Source: Streptomyces mobaraensis
GTDB taxonomy: Bacteria; Actinomycetota; Actinomycetes; Streptomycetales; Streptomycetaceae
Length of the DNA: 64,000 bases
Assembly (NCBI RefSeq): GCF_020099395.1
Contig: NZ_CP083590.1
Location: forward strand, 1 to 64,000
Reading direction: 5' to 3'
The stretch's first letter is position 1. Each line of letters begins with the position of its first letter. Position numbers and translations under genes: made by a program. Shown here one piece after another: positions 17,157-25,319 of the stretch. Below the pieces are notes generated by a model. It was not told the origin of the DNA. It made no database searches and was given only the letters and a program-made list of their open reading frames with translations.

Positions 17157-18401
17157 TCAGTCGCCCAGGGCGGTCAGGGAGGTCTCCGCCAGGAAGTCGG
17201 CCGCTTCCTCCGGCGGGGAGTAGGGGGGCATGAAGGCGGCGGCCCGGACGTCGCGGTAGGCGCGGGCGAGGGGGTGGCGGGCGTGGTAGCTGGCGCCGCC
17301 GGTGAGGCGCATGGCGTGGTCGATGACGGCGACGGCGGCGCGTTCGACGACCAGGCTGACGGCCTGGCACTCCTTCATCATGGCGCGGCTCATGTCGTCG
17401 GTGACCACCTGCGGCTTGTTGAGCAGCAGGTACGAGTCGAAGTCCTGGAGGGCGGTGGCCAGGGTGCCGCGGGCGGCGGTGAGGGCGATCTCCATCTCGG
17501 CGACGGCGGTGCGGACGCTGGAGGAGGTGGTGGTGCGGGGGCGGCTCGACGCCGGCCTGGACAGGCTTTCCAGGGCCTGGTCGCGGGCGGCTTCGGCCAG
17601 GCCGAGGTAGACGCCGTTGAGGCCCATGCCGCTGACCGCGCGGCCTTCCAGCATGCCGGCGTCGCGCTTGCCCCAGGGGCCGCGGACCAGCAGTGCCTCC
17701 TCCGGGACGACGCAGTCGCTGAAGACGACGCTGCCGCTGCCGGAGCCCCGCAGGCCCAGGCCGTCCCAGTCGTCCTCGACGTGGACACCGGGGGTGTCGG
17801 CGGGGATCATGGCGCTGGCGAGGTGGGCTCCGTCGCCGCGTTCGGCCTTGAGGCGGCAGTAGAAGTGGGTGGCCGCCGGTGACAGTGAGGCGAGGATCTT
17901 GCGGCCGTTGACGGCCCAGCCGTTGTAGGAGGCGGTCGCGGTGGTGGCGAGGTTCCAGTAGTCGGCGCCGCGTTCGGCGACGGCGGAGCACAGCAGCATC
18001 CGGCGCTCGCCGATGGCTTCCAGCCATTCGCGGCGGGGCAGGTAGCCGGGTTCGGTGTCGGCGCCGAAGCGCACCACGCGGGCGAAGTACCAGGCGAGCG
18101 CGATGTGCATGTAGTAGGCGACGGCCACCGAGGCGTCGGCGCGGGCGATCCGGGCGGTGATCATCGTCAGGTCGTGCAGCCGCTCGACGCCGAGGCCGCC
18201 CAGTTCCACCGGGACGGTCGCCGCGAAGACGCCGGCCTCGGCGAGCGCCTCGACGCTGTCGCGCGCGAAGCGTCCCTCCTGGTCGGTGATCCGGGCCTGT
18301 TCGGCGAGGAAGTCGTGGAGTTTCGCCACCGCCGCGACCGCCTGCTCGCCACTGGTGGTGGCCGGCCGCAACTCGGAGTTCAGCGACAGGGAAATCGACA
18401 T
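17157..18401 (-). CDS. pumE: Acyl-CoA-dehydrogenase-like flavoenzyme, probable N-hydroxylase
   Basis: A protein of 414 residues with the acyl-CoA dehydrogenase fold: N-terminal helices (ITDQEGRFARDSVEALAEAG), the FAD-binding middle sheet (LLCSAVAERGADYWN, VNGRKILASLSPAATHF), and a C-terminal helical domain ending DHAMRLTGGASYHARHPLARAYRDVRAAAF. Members of the flavin-monooxygenase branch (DszC, KijD3) hydroxylate amines or sulphur compounds with reduced flavin. By position this is the pumE counterpart, assigned to N-hydroxylation of the Gln amide in the pseudouridimycin pathway; that reaction is inferred. It is divergent from the pathway regulator. Confidence 0.75.
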   Translation of the reverse strand: MSISLSLNSELRPATTSGEQAVAAVAKLHDFLAEQARITDQEGRFARDSVEALAEAGVFAATVPVELGGLGVERLHDLTMITARIARADASVAVAYYMHIALAWYFARVVRFGADTEPGYLPRREWLEAIGERRMLLCSAVAERGADYWNLATTATASYNGWAVNGRKILASLSPAATHFYCRLKAERGDGAHLASAMIPADTPGVHVEDDWDGLGLRGSGSGSVVFSDCVVPEEALLVRGPWGKRDAGMLEGRAVSGMGLNGVYLGLAEAARDQALESLSRPASSRPRTTTSSSVRTAVAEMEIALTAARGTLATALQDFDSYLLLNKPQVVTDDMSRAMMKECQAVSLVVERAAVAVIDHAMRLTGGASYHARHPLARAYRDVRAAAFMPPYSPPEEAADFLAETSLTALGD

Positions 18402-18620
18402 GGCTAGTCCTCAGCAAGTCGGCGCGGGTATACGGATGCCATCGGTACAGTCGTTGGTATGGCCATTGGTCGGTCAACTCAGTCTGTTTTCAGCCGCCTT
18501 CGCTCTCGTGTGCACGTTCTCGTGGATATCCCCTCCCTTGCTCCCGGACGACCTCGCTGGTTATCGTGAGTTCAGTGTCAAGACCCGGCAAAGTCGTTCG
18601 ATCCAAGGGATTGCACCGCT
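18402..18620. promoter_or_regulatory. Divergent promoter region, pumE-like gene and regulator
   Basis: A 219-base gap separates the two divergent starts. It is AT-richer than its flanks. It contains TTGACA on the minus strand (18581-18576) as a candidate -35 and an AAGGGA ribosome binding site (18605-18610) before the regulator's GTG. No operator palindrome stood out. Confidence 0.35.
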
Positions 18621-19454
18621 GTGGGGAATCTGATTCTTCAGTTCGCGGGCTGGTACGCCGAAGACGAACCGGACCGCCCCGCGACGCATGAAAGACGTGA
18701 AATCGGGGAAGACGACCGTGCATTGATCCGATACGACCGGAAGACCGACGCGTTATCCGTCCTCGCGTTATCCGCCCTCCCCGTCGACCGGCGGCCTGGG
18801 CAGCCGGGTTCCGCCGCCGTGGTGGCCGGCCATCCGGGGCACTGGTCCGTCACCAATCTGCACGCCGAGGACACCTACTTCGTCGAAAACATGGAACGCG
18901 GCGGCGAGTTCGTCAAAGTCCCCCCACGGCGGAGAGACTTCCCCATTCCCTTCGAGCTGGCCCGGCTCGTCCTTCCGGTGGCCCGCCGTATCGGCGTGGT
19001 GAACGTGTACGGGCCGGAGCCCAGCTATCTGGCCGCGGCCGCCGCTTCCGACACGGCGTCCAACTGGCCCCGGCTGGACGAGCGGTCGGCCTACTTCCGC
19101 GTCCTGGTGGCCCTGTGCGAACCCCAGCTCCGCGGTTATCCGCCCGGTGCGGTGCCCACCACCGCCGAGGTCATCGACCGGCTGCGCGGCGGTTCCCGTA
19201 CTCCCCCGATGAGCCGCGCCGCCGTCAACCACCACATCAACTATCTGGCCACGGAGAAGCTCCAGGTGACCGAGTGGGCGGGGGCCGCCGACGGCAAGCG
19301 CTCCTACTGGAAGCGCGAGGCGGTGGTGGCGATGGCGCTGCGTTCCGGCCTGGTGGACGAGCGCCACCTGGGCCTGCTCCCGCAGCGGCTCAACCGCCCG
19401 CAACGGCCTGCCCCACCGCGTCGGCCAGTTCGTTCACCCCGGCCTCGTCGATGA
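18621..19454 (+). CDS. Regulator with FHA-like and winged-helix domains
   Basis: A protein of 277 residues. The first half resembles the FHA-like domain of actinomycete regulators (HWSVTNLHAEDTYFVEN, GGEFVKVPPRRRDFPIPFEL). The second half is a winged helix (VPTTAEVIDRLRGG, SRAAVNHHINYLATEKLQV). Two TTA codons, at 18753-18755 and 18768-18770, make translation dependent on the bldA tRNA, usual for pathway regulators. The 3' end overlaps the convergent aminotransferase gene by 65 bases. It sits inside the cluster and probably activates it; its phosphopeptide or other partner is unknown. Confidence 0.65.
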   Translation: MGNLILQFAGWYAEDEPDRPATHERREIGEDDRALIRYDRKTDALSVLALSALPVDRRPGQPGSAAVVAGHPGHWSVTNLHAEDTYFVENMERGGEFVKVPPRRRDFPIPFELARLVLPVARRIGVVNVYGPEPSYLAAAAASDTASNWPRLDERSAYFRVLVALCEPQLRGYPPGAVPTTAEVIDRLRGGSRTPPMSRAAVNHHINYLATEKLQVTEWAGAADGKRSYWKREAVVAMALRSGLVDERHLGLLPQRLNRPQRPAPPRRPVRSPRPRR

Positions 19455-20781
19455 CCAGCGGCGGGATGGCCATTACGGCGCGCCCCTGCCGGCGCAGCAG
19501 TACGCCGCGTTCGCGGGCCCGTGCGACGGTGCCGGCGGCGAACTCCTCGCGGTGGCACTCGACCGTGGCGACCAGCCCCAGTCCGCGGACGTCGGCGACC
19601 TCGGGGTGCTCGTCCAGCGGGAGCAGACCGTCGAGCAGTCGCCGCCCGCGCGCGGCGGACGCGGTCACGAGGTCCTCCCGCTCGATGACGTCGAGGACGG
19701 CCAGCGCGACCGCGCAGGCCACCGCGTGTCCGCCGGTGGTGTGCCCGTAGCGCAGGCCGCCGATGAGCGGGTCGTCGGCGAAGGTGCGGTAGACGGCCTC
19801 CGTGGTGCTCAGGGCCGCGAACGGGACGTAACCGCCGCTCAGGCCCTTGCTCATGGTGACCAGGTCGGGTGTGATCCCCTCGTGGTCGAAGCCGAACATC
19901 CGGCCCGTGCGGCCGAAGCCGCAGAACACCTCGTCGAGGACGAGCAGGGCGCCGGTGCGGTCGCACAGCTCGCGCAGCGCCCGCAGGAAGCCGGCGGGCA
20001 GCACCACACCGCCGCCGACGTTGACGAACGCCTCGACGAAGACGGCCGCCGGCGGCTCCCCGTCGAGCACGGCCCGTTCGAAGGCGGCCACCAGCGGCGC
20101 CAGCGACTCGGGGGCGCGCAGCCGGCGGGGTTCGACCGGGAACTCCACCCGGGTCACCGGGAAGGGTGCCTCGGCGTGGGTGGCGTTGGTGGGGAGGCCG
20201 GAGAGGTGCTGGGCGACCAGCGTGGTGCCGTGGTAGCCGGCCGCGAGGGTGACAATCCGGTTCCGGGGCCGGCCGAGGTTGCGCCAGTAGCCGTGGGCGA
20301 CGCGCACCGCCGCCTCGGTCGCCTCGGAGCCGCTGTTGACGAACAGCGTCCGGCCCAGCTCCCCTGGCAGCAGCCCGGCGAGCCGTTCGGCCACCCCGCC
20401 GACCGGGAGGTGGGTGCCGACGCTCAGGTCGAAGTGCGGCAGCCGGGCGAGCTGCCGTGCGGCGGCGGCGATCAGGTCCGGATGGGCGTATCCGCAGCTG
20501 GAGTTCATGGCCGACGCCATCGCGTCCAGGTACTCCCGCCCGGAGGCGTCGCGCACGCGGTAGCCGGTGCCGGAGAGCAGGATCGGGCCGTCGCCGGGGT
20601 CCTTCCTCACGGGTGACCACGGGTGCCACACGAAGCGGTGGTCGCGCTCGCGCGCCGTCGCCTCGTCCACATCCACGCTTTCGTTCACCTCCGCGCTTGC
20701 GTCCACGTCCACGGCCGGTGCGCTGAGGCTCGGTGCGCTGCCGTTCGGTGCGTTGGCGGTCGGTGCGTTCGCGGTCGACAT
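19390..20781 (-). CDS. pumG: Class III PLP aminotransferase (nucleoside 5'-amination)
   Basis: A protein of about 463 residues. The fold-type I class III layout is clear: LFVNSGSEATEAAVRVA for phosphate binding, AGYHGTT, LLVLDEVFCGFGRTGRMF with the PLP-pyridine aspartate, and the Schiff-base lysine in TMSKGLSGGY. The N-terminal 45 residues are a low-complexity Ala/Asn/Asp-rich tail built from short repeats. In the pseudouridimycin pathway this step adds an amino group to the 5'-aldehyde of oxidised pseudouridine. I chose ATG 20781; two in-frame starts upstream exist. It is divergent from pumH, so it is expressed separately from the H-N operon. Confidence 0.88.
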   Translation of the reverse strand: MSTANAPTANAPNGSAPSLSAPAVDVDASAEVNESVDVDEATARERDHRFVWHPWSPVRKDPGDGPILLSGTGYRVRDASGREYLDAMASAMNSSCGYAHPDLIAAAARQLARLPHFDLSVGTHLPVGGVAERLAGLLPGELGRTLFVNSGSEATEAAVRVAHGYWRNLGRPRNRIVTLAAGYHGTTLVAQHLSGLPTNATHAEAPFPVTRVEFPVEPRRLRAPESLAPLVAAFERAVLDGEPPAAVFVEAFVNVGGGVVLPAGFLRALRELCDRTGALLVLDEVFCGFGRTGRMFGFDHEGITPDLVTMSKGLSGGYVPFAALSTTEAVYRTFADDPLIGGLRYGHTTGGHAVACAVALAVLDVIEREDLVTASAARGRRLLDGLLPLDEHPEVADVRGLGLVATVECHREEFAAGTVARARERGVLLRRQGRAVMAIPPLVIDEAGVNELADAVGQAVAGG

Positions 20782-20906
20782 GCAGAGGATCATGCAGCGA
20801 ACCGCTGTCCCGGCACACCCGTACACCTGTGAGGGTCCCTGTCACCGGAGTTGCGGTGATCATGGCTGCGGTCCGCAGGCCCCGAACCGGTGGAGAGGAA
20901 TCGACG
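20782..20906. promoter_or_regulatory. Divergent promoter region for pumG and the pumH-N operon
   Basis: A 125-base gap lies between the two starts. It must hold the promoter of the eight-gene + strand operon. GGAGAGGA at 20892-20899 is the ribosome binding site of pumH. No clear -10/-35 pair is visible. Confidence 0.4.
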
Positions 20907-21497
20907 GTGCCCCTGCACGTCATCGACCCGGCGCGCCCCCTGCCCCACCCGCCGGACCGCGTCCTCGTCGCGGGCGGCAGCGGGGCGGGCAAGACCACCG
21001 TGGCCGGCAAGCTCGCGGCCCTGTTCGGCCTGCCCCGCATCGAGCTGGACGCGCTCTACTACGGGCCCGGCTGGACCGTACGGCCCGGGTTCGCCGAGGA
21101 CGTCGAGCGGGCGACGCGGCAGCCCCGTTGGGTCACCGAATGGCACTATCCCGAGGTGAACGGGGTGCTGGCGGACCGCGCCGATCTGCTCGTCTGGCTC
21201 GACTACCCCACGGGTCTCACCATGACGAGCCTGCTGCTGCGGACGCTGCAGCGCTCCCTGCACCGCGAGGTGCTGTGGAGCGGCAACCAGGAGGCGCCGC
21301 TGCGCACGGTGTTCACCGACCCCGAGAACATTCTGCGCTACGGCTGGGCCACCCGGCACGGCACGCGCGACGAGCTGCGGGCGCTGGCCGCCGCCGGCCG
21401 CGGGGACGGGCCATGCGTGCTGCGGTTCACCCGCCCCGCGGAGTTGGCGCGCTGGCTGATCCGGCAGGGCCACGAGAGGAGCGTCGCACGTGCGTGA
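20907..21497 (+). CDS. pumH: P-loop nucleotide kinase-like protein
   Basis: A protein of 196 residues. The Walker A loop AGGSGAGKTTVAGKL lies near residue 23, then PRIELDALYYGPGW, the substrate-binding pattern of FlaR/adenylate-kinase-like proteins, DLLVWLDYP as Walker B, and a lid region. GTG 20907 is favoured by GGAGAGGA at 20892. It matches the adenylate-kinase-like gene of the pum cluster, whose step is not settled; trimming or phosphorylating the uridine nucleotide supply is a reasonable guess. Its stop overlaps the next start by 8 bases, implying translational coupling. Confidence 0.82.
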   Translation: MPLHVIDPARPLPHPPDRVLVAGGSGAGKTTVAGKLAALFGLPRIELDALYYGPGWTVRPGFAEDVERATRQPRWVTEWHYPEVNGVLADRADLLVWLDYPTGLTMTSLLLRTLQRSLHREVLWSGNQEAPLRTVFTDPENILRYGWATRHGTRDELRALAAAGRGDGPCVLRFTRPAELARWLIRQGHERSVARA

Positions 21498-23058
21498 AGA
21501 GACACAGGAGCTGGGGGAGTTCGACGAGATCGTGGTCGGCGCGGGTTCGGCCGGCGCGGTGCTCGCCGCCCGGCTGTCCGAGGATTCCGGCCGGCGGGTC
21601 CTGCTGGTCGAGGCCGGCCCCGACTACCCGGCCGGCTCCCGGCTGCCGGAGGACCTGCGCAACGGGTGTACGCCGTCGATGGTCGCCCACGACTGGGCGC
21701 TGACGGCCGTCCGCGACGACGGCACGCCGCTGCCCCTGCCGCGCGGCAAGGTGGTCGGCGGCTGCTCGGCGGTCAACACCTGCCTCGCCCTGCGGCCCGT
21801 CCCGGACGACTTCGCCCTGTGGGCGCGCGCGGCGGGCGGCGACGGCTGGTCGTGGCCGGAGATCCTGCCGTATCTCAACCGCCTGGAGGCCGACGCCGAT
21901 TTCCGCGGTCCCCGCCACGGGACGGACGGCCCGCTGCCGGTCCGCCGCGCCCCGCGCGCCTCCTGGACACCCCTGTCCACGGCGCTGGTGGACACCGCGA
22001 CGGCGGCCGGGCACCCGTACGCCGAGGACCACAACGCGCCCGGGGCCACCGGGGCCGGGCCGCTGCCGCTCAACCTCGCCGACGGCGGTGTGCGCGTCTC
22101 CACGGCCGGCGCCTACCTCGATCCCGCACGGCGGCGCGCCAACCTGACGGTCCTGGCGGGGTGCCTGGTGGACCGGGTGCTGTTCGAGGGGACACGGGCG
22201 ACGGGCGTCGCGCTGTCGCGGGCGGACGGCGCTCACGCGGTAGAGGTGCGCGGGGCGCGGGTGACCCTCTGCGCGGGCGCGTACGGCACCCCCGCGATCC
22301 TGCACCGCTCCGGCGTCGGCCCGGCCCCCGTCCTGCGGGAGCTGGGTGTCGGCATCGTCGCGGACCTGCCCGGCGTCGGGGCCGGCCTCGTCGACCACTC
22401 GCAGGTCGCCATCGGCGTCATCCCCCGGCCGGGCGGGCTCTGCGACCCGCGCGACCCCTGCGCCCAGGTGGTGCTGCGCTACACCGCGCCGGGCTCGGAC
22501 ACGGCCGACGACATGCAGCTGTACGCCCTCAACCACGTCGAACTCGACGTGTACGCCCCGCAGGTGGCCGGGCGGGTGCCCGACGGGCGGGCGTTCATGA
22601 TGACCTCGAACCTGATGGCCCCGCGCGGCCGGGGGACGGTCACCGCCGTGTCGCGCGACCCGGCCGTACCACCGCGGATCGCCGTCGACTACGCGCGGGA
22701 CCCGGAGGACCTGCGGCGCCAGCGCGAGGGGGTCCGGCTCTGCTGGGAGCTGCTGCGGCAGCCCGCGTTCGCGGCGCTCACCAAGGAGATCATCGACATG
22801 GACGCGGACACGATCCGGTCGCGGACGGCGCTGGACGACTTCGTGCGGCGGGCGGCGCGCACGGCGCACCACCCGATGGGGACGGCACGTATGGGGTCCG
22901 GTAACGAGGCCGGGGCCGTGGTGGACGCGCGCTGCCGGGTGCACGGGGTGGAGGGGCTGCGGGTGGCGGACGCGTCGGTGATCCCTGTGCCGTTGCGCGT
23001 CAACACGAACCTGGCGGCCATCGCGGTGGGGGAACGCGTCGCGGCCCTCGGCGGCTGA
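21490..23058 (+). CDS. pumI: GMC-family FAD oxidoreductase (pseudouridine 5'-oxidase)
   Basis: A protein of 522 residues. The N-terminal dinucleotide motif VVGAGSAGAVLAARL, the GMC signature LPLPRGKVVGGCSAVN, a second one at GAYGTPAILHRSGVGP, the catalytic His region ARTAHHPMGTARMG, and VNTNLAAIAVGERVA with the final Asn are all present. GMC enzymes oxidise alcohols. Here the substrate would be the 5'-hydroxyl of pseudouridine, giving the aldehyde used by the aminotransferase. No Tat or Sec signal is seen, so it works in the cytoplasm. It starts at GTG 21490, inside the end of pumH. Confidence 0.9.
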   Translation: MREETQELGEFDEIVVGAGSAGAVLAARLSEDSGRRVLLVEAGPDYPAGSRLPEDLRNGCTPSMVAHDWALTAVRDDGTPLPLPRGKVVGGCSAVNTCLALRPVPDDFALWARAAGGDGWSWPEILPYLNRLEADADFRGPRHGTDGPLPVRRAPRASWTPLSTALVDTATAAGHPYAEDHNAPGATGAGPLPLNLADGGVRVSTAGAYLDPARRRANLTVLAGCLVDRVLFEGTRATGVALSRADGAHAVEVRGARVTLCAGAYGTPAILHRSGVGPAPVLRELGVGIVADLPGVGAGLVDHSQVAIGVIPRPGGLCDPRDPCAQVVLRYTAPGSDTADDMQLYALNHVELDVYAPQVAGRVPDGRAFMMTSNLMAPRGRGTVTAVSRDPAVPPRIAVDYARDPEDLRRQREGVRLCWELLRQPAFAALTKEIIDMDADTIRSRTALDDFVRRAARTAHHPMGTARMGSGNEAGAVVDARCRVHGVEGLRVADASVIPVPLRVNTNLAAIAVGERVAALGG

Positions 23059-23132
23059 GCCACCGTTCCCGTACCCCTTCGGCCGGGCCGTCCCGGCGCG
23101 TGACGGCCCACACTTCCCGCGAGGAGACAGCG

Positions 23133-24125
23133 TTGTTCGTACTCAAGCACCGTCCCGAGGACTTCCGCGTCCGCGAGAACCTCGTCGTCCGGCTCACCGA
23201 CGACGCCTCGGCCGCGCACCGCTACGTCCTGCTGCACAAGCGCGGCTACACCACCATGGAGGCCGTCCGCCTCCTCGCCGACCGCATCGGCGTCGCCGGC
23301 CGGGAGGTGCGGTACGCCGGGCTCAAGGACGAGGACGGGGTGACCGAGCAGCTGCTGTCCGTCCCCGCGCGGGCGCTCGCCGGCGGGCTGCCCGAATTCC
23401 CGGACGGCGAGCGGCGGTTACGGCTGGCGCACTACGGGTACGGGCACGAGCCGCTGGCCGTCGGCAGGCTCGACGGCAACGCCTTCCGCGTCGTCCTGCG
23501 CGACCTGGACGACGGCGCCGCCGGACGGCTCGTCGAGCGGCAGCGGATCAACCTGCTGTTCGTCAACTACTACGACACCCAGCGCTTCGGCGTGCCCGGC
23601 GGTCCCAAGCGCACGCATCTCGTCGGCGCGGCGCTCCTGGACGGGGAATGGGACCGGGCCCGGCAGGAGCTCGCCGGGCTCGGCGCGCCCGAAAGCGCCG
23701 CCGCCCGCGACTGGACGGGCTCCGACGAGGACCTCTTCCGCTCGCTCGACCCGCGCACGGTCGCCTTCTACCTGGCCGCGCACTCGTCGTACCGGTGGAA
23801 CGCGGAGATCCGCGGGCTGCTCGGCGCCGAGGACGCCGAGGACGTGACGGTGGACGGTCTGCCCTACCGCTTCCCGTCCGGCGCGCGGGCGGCGGCCGCC
23901 CTGCAGGCGCGCTGCCCCGAGCTGGCGTACACCCGCTACACATGGGCGGACGGGCCCGAGGAGCACCGGGTGATGCGGCCGACGGTGGTGCAGACGCTGG
24001 TGACGGCCGGCGCGCACGGCCCGGACGACGCCTTCCCCGGCCGCCGGGCCGTCGAGCTGAGCTTCCAGCTCCCCTCCGGCAGCTACGCCACGACGGCGCT
24101 GCGCCAGCTCATGACCCTGCGATGA
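23133..24125 (+). CDS. pumJ: TruD-like pseudouridine synthase making free pseudouridine
   Basis: About 330 residues. TruD hallmarks are HRPEDFRVREN at the start, KRGYTTMEAV, the catalytic Asp66 in YAGLKDEDGVTEQ, NYYDTQRFG and the C-terminal LPSGSYATTALRQLM. TruD normally modifies tRNA; the PumJ branch instead produces free pseudouridine or its phosphate for C-nucleoside antibiotics. TTG 23133 with GAGGAG at 23121-23126 fits the family N-terminus better than GTG 23100. Codon 23418-23420 is TTA, so bldA is needed. This is the signature gene of the cluster. Confidence 0.92.
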   Translation: MFVLKHRPEDFRVRENLVVRLTDDASAAHRYVLLHKRGYTTMEAVRLLADRIGVAGREVRYAGLKDEDGVTEQLLSVPARALAGGLPEFPDGERRLRLAHYGYGHEPLAVGRLDGNAFRVVLRDLDDGAAGRLVERQRINLLFVNYYDTQRFGVPGGPKRTHLVGAALLDGEWDRARQELAGLGAPESAAARDWTGSDEDLFRSLDPRTVAFYLAAHSSYRWNAEIRGLLGAEDAEDVTVDGLPYRFPSGARAAAALQARCPELAYTRYTWADGPEEHRVMRPTVVQTLVTAGAHGPDDAFPGRRAVELSFQLPSGSYATTALRQLMTLR

Positions 24126-24137
24126 CGAGGGCCGTCC

Positions 24138-25319
24138 ATGGCATCGCTGCTGCTCAACCGCAGGCCCATCCTGTCGGACGTGCCGGGCTGGCTGCCCGCC
24201 GCCTCGCTGGTCGTCGTCACGGCGGCCCCGGCGGCGGCGGGGGTACCGCTCGGGGGTTTCCGGCACGTCGAGACCGTGCCGGACTACGAGGACGACGCCG
24301 CGGTGGACCGCGTCATCGACGCGCTCTGCCGTGACCACCGGGTCGAACGGGTGCTGACGACGGCGGAGATCGACGTCGTGCGCGCGGCCCGGGCCCGGGA
24401 GCGGCACGGGCTGCCCGGGCAGTCGGTGGAGAGCGCCCTGGCGTACCGGGACAAGTACCGGATGAAGCGCCTGGCGGCGCGGGGCGGTGTGCCCGTGGCG
24501 CCGATGGCGCGGGTGCGCGACACGGACGGCGTACGGTCCTTCGCCGCGCGGCACGGGTTCCCGGTGGTGGTGAAGCCGGCCGACGGGGGCGGTTCGGTGG
24601 GGGTGCGGGTGCTGCGCGACGCCTCGGCGGCGGCCCGCCTGCCGGCCGGAGAGGGGCTGCTCGTGGAGCGGTTCGTCGACGGGGTGGTGTGCCATGTGGA
24701 CGGGCTGATGGCCGGCGGGCGGGTACTGCACGCCGTCGCCTCGCGTTATCTGCACTCGAATCTGGACACGGCCGTGCGCGGCCTCCCGAGTGTCAGCGGC
24801 ATGCTGCCCGCGGACGAGCCGGTGGCGAAGCGGCTGTGCGCGGCCGCCGCCGACACCGTCGCCGCGCTGCCTCCGGTGGTGGAGGTGACGGCGTTCCACG
24901 CCGAGTTCTTCCACACGCCGGACGACGGGATCGTGCTGTGCGAGATCGCCTGCCGGCCGGGTGGCTGCGGCATCCCTCAGGCGTACGAGCTCACCACCGG
25001 CGTCCAGCCGTACGCGGCCCAGTTGCGCGGTCAGGCCGGGCGGATCAGTGGCGTCGAGGTGGCCGGCGGGCGGCCGCGGCACGGCTGGGCCTGGTTCCCG
25101 CCGCGGGCCGGTGTCCTCCGGTGCCTCCCCGCTTCCTGTCCGCTCCCCGGCACCGTCCGCTATACCGCCTGCGGCCGGGTGGGCGCGCGCTACCGGGGGC
25201 CGGCGTCCAGTACGGACCGCGTCGCCGAACTGGTCTTCCGCGTCGACGACGCGCGCCCCCTGGAGGACGTGCTGCGTGAGGTCGACGACTGGTGGGCCGG
25301 GGCGGTCCGATGGGAGTGA
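24138..25319 (+). CDS. pumK: ATP-grasp carboxylate-amine ligase
   Basis: A protein of 393 residues. ATP-grasp features are MKRLAARGGVPVAPM, FPVVVKPADGGGSVGVRVL (the lysine and glycine-rich loop), GLLVERFVDGVVCHVDGLM and, for metal binding, EFFHTPDDGIVLCEIACRPGG. It forms an amide bond using ATP. In the pathway this ligase or PumM joins glutamine to 5'-aminopseudouridine; published work on pum assigns ligases to these steps rather than an NRPS. The stop overlaps the pumL start (25310-25319), so translation is coupled. Confidence 0.88.
   Translation: MASLLLNRRPILSDVPGWLPAASLVVVTAAPAAAGVPLGGFRHVETVPDYEDDAAVDRVIDALCRDHRVERVLTTAEIDVVRAARARERHGLPGQSVESALAYRDKYRMKRLAARGGVPVAPMARVRDTDGVRSFAARHGFPVVVKPADGGGSVGVRVLRDASAAARLPAGEGLLVERFVDGVVCHVDGLMAGGRVLHAVASRYLHSNLDTAVRGLPSVSGMLPADEPVAKRLCAAAADTVAALPPVVEVTAFHAEFFHTPDDGIVLCEIACRPGGCGIPQAYELTTGVQPYAAQLRGQAGRISGVEVAGGRPRHGWAWFPPRAGVLRCLPASCPLPGTVRYTACGRVGARYRGPASSTDRVAELVFRVDDARPLEDVLREVDDWWAGAVRWE

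Noticed and set aside
21427..25082. Long minus-strand frames across pumI, pumJ and pumK
   Set aside because: The + strand genes have full family motifs and overlapping starts and stops; the minus frames have none.
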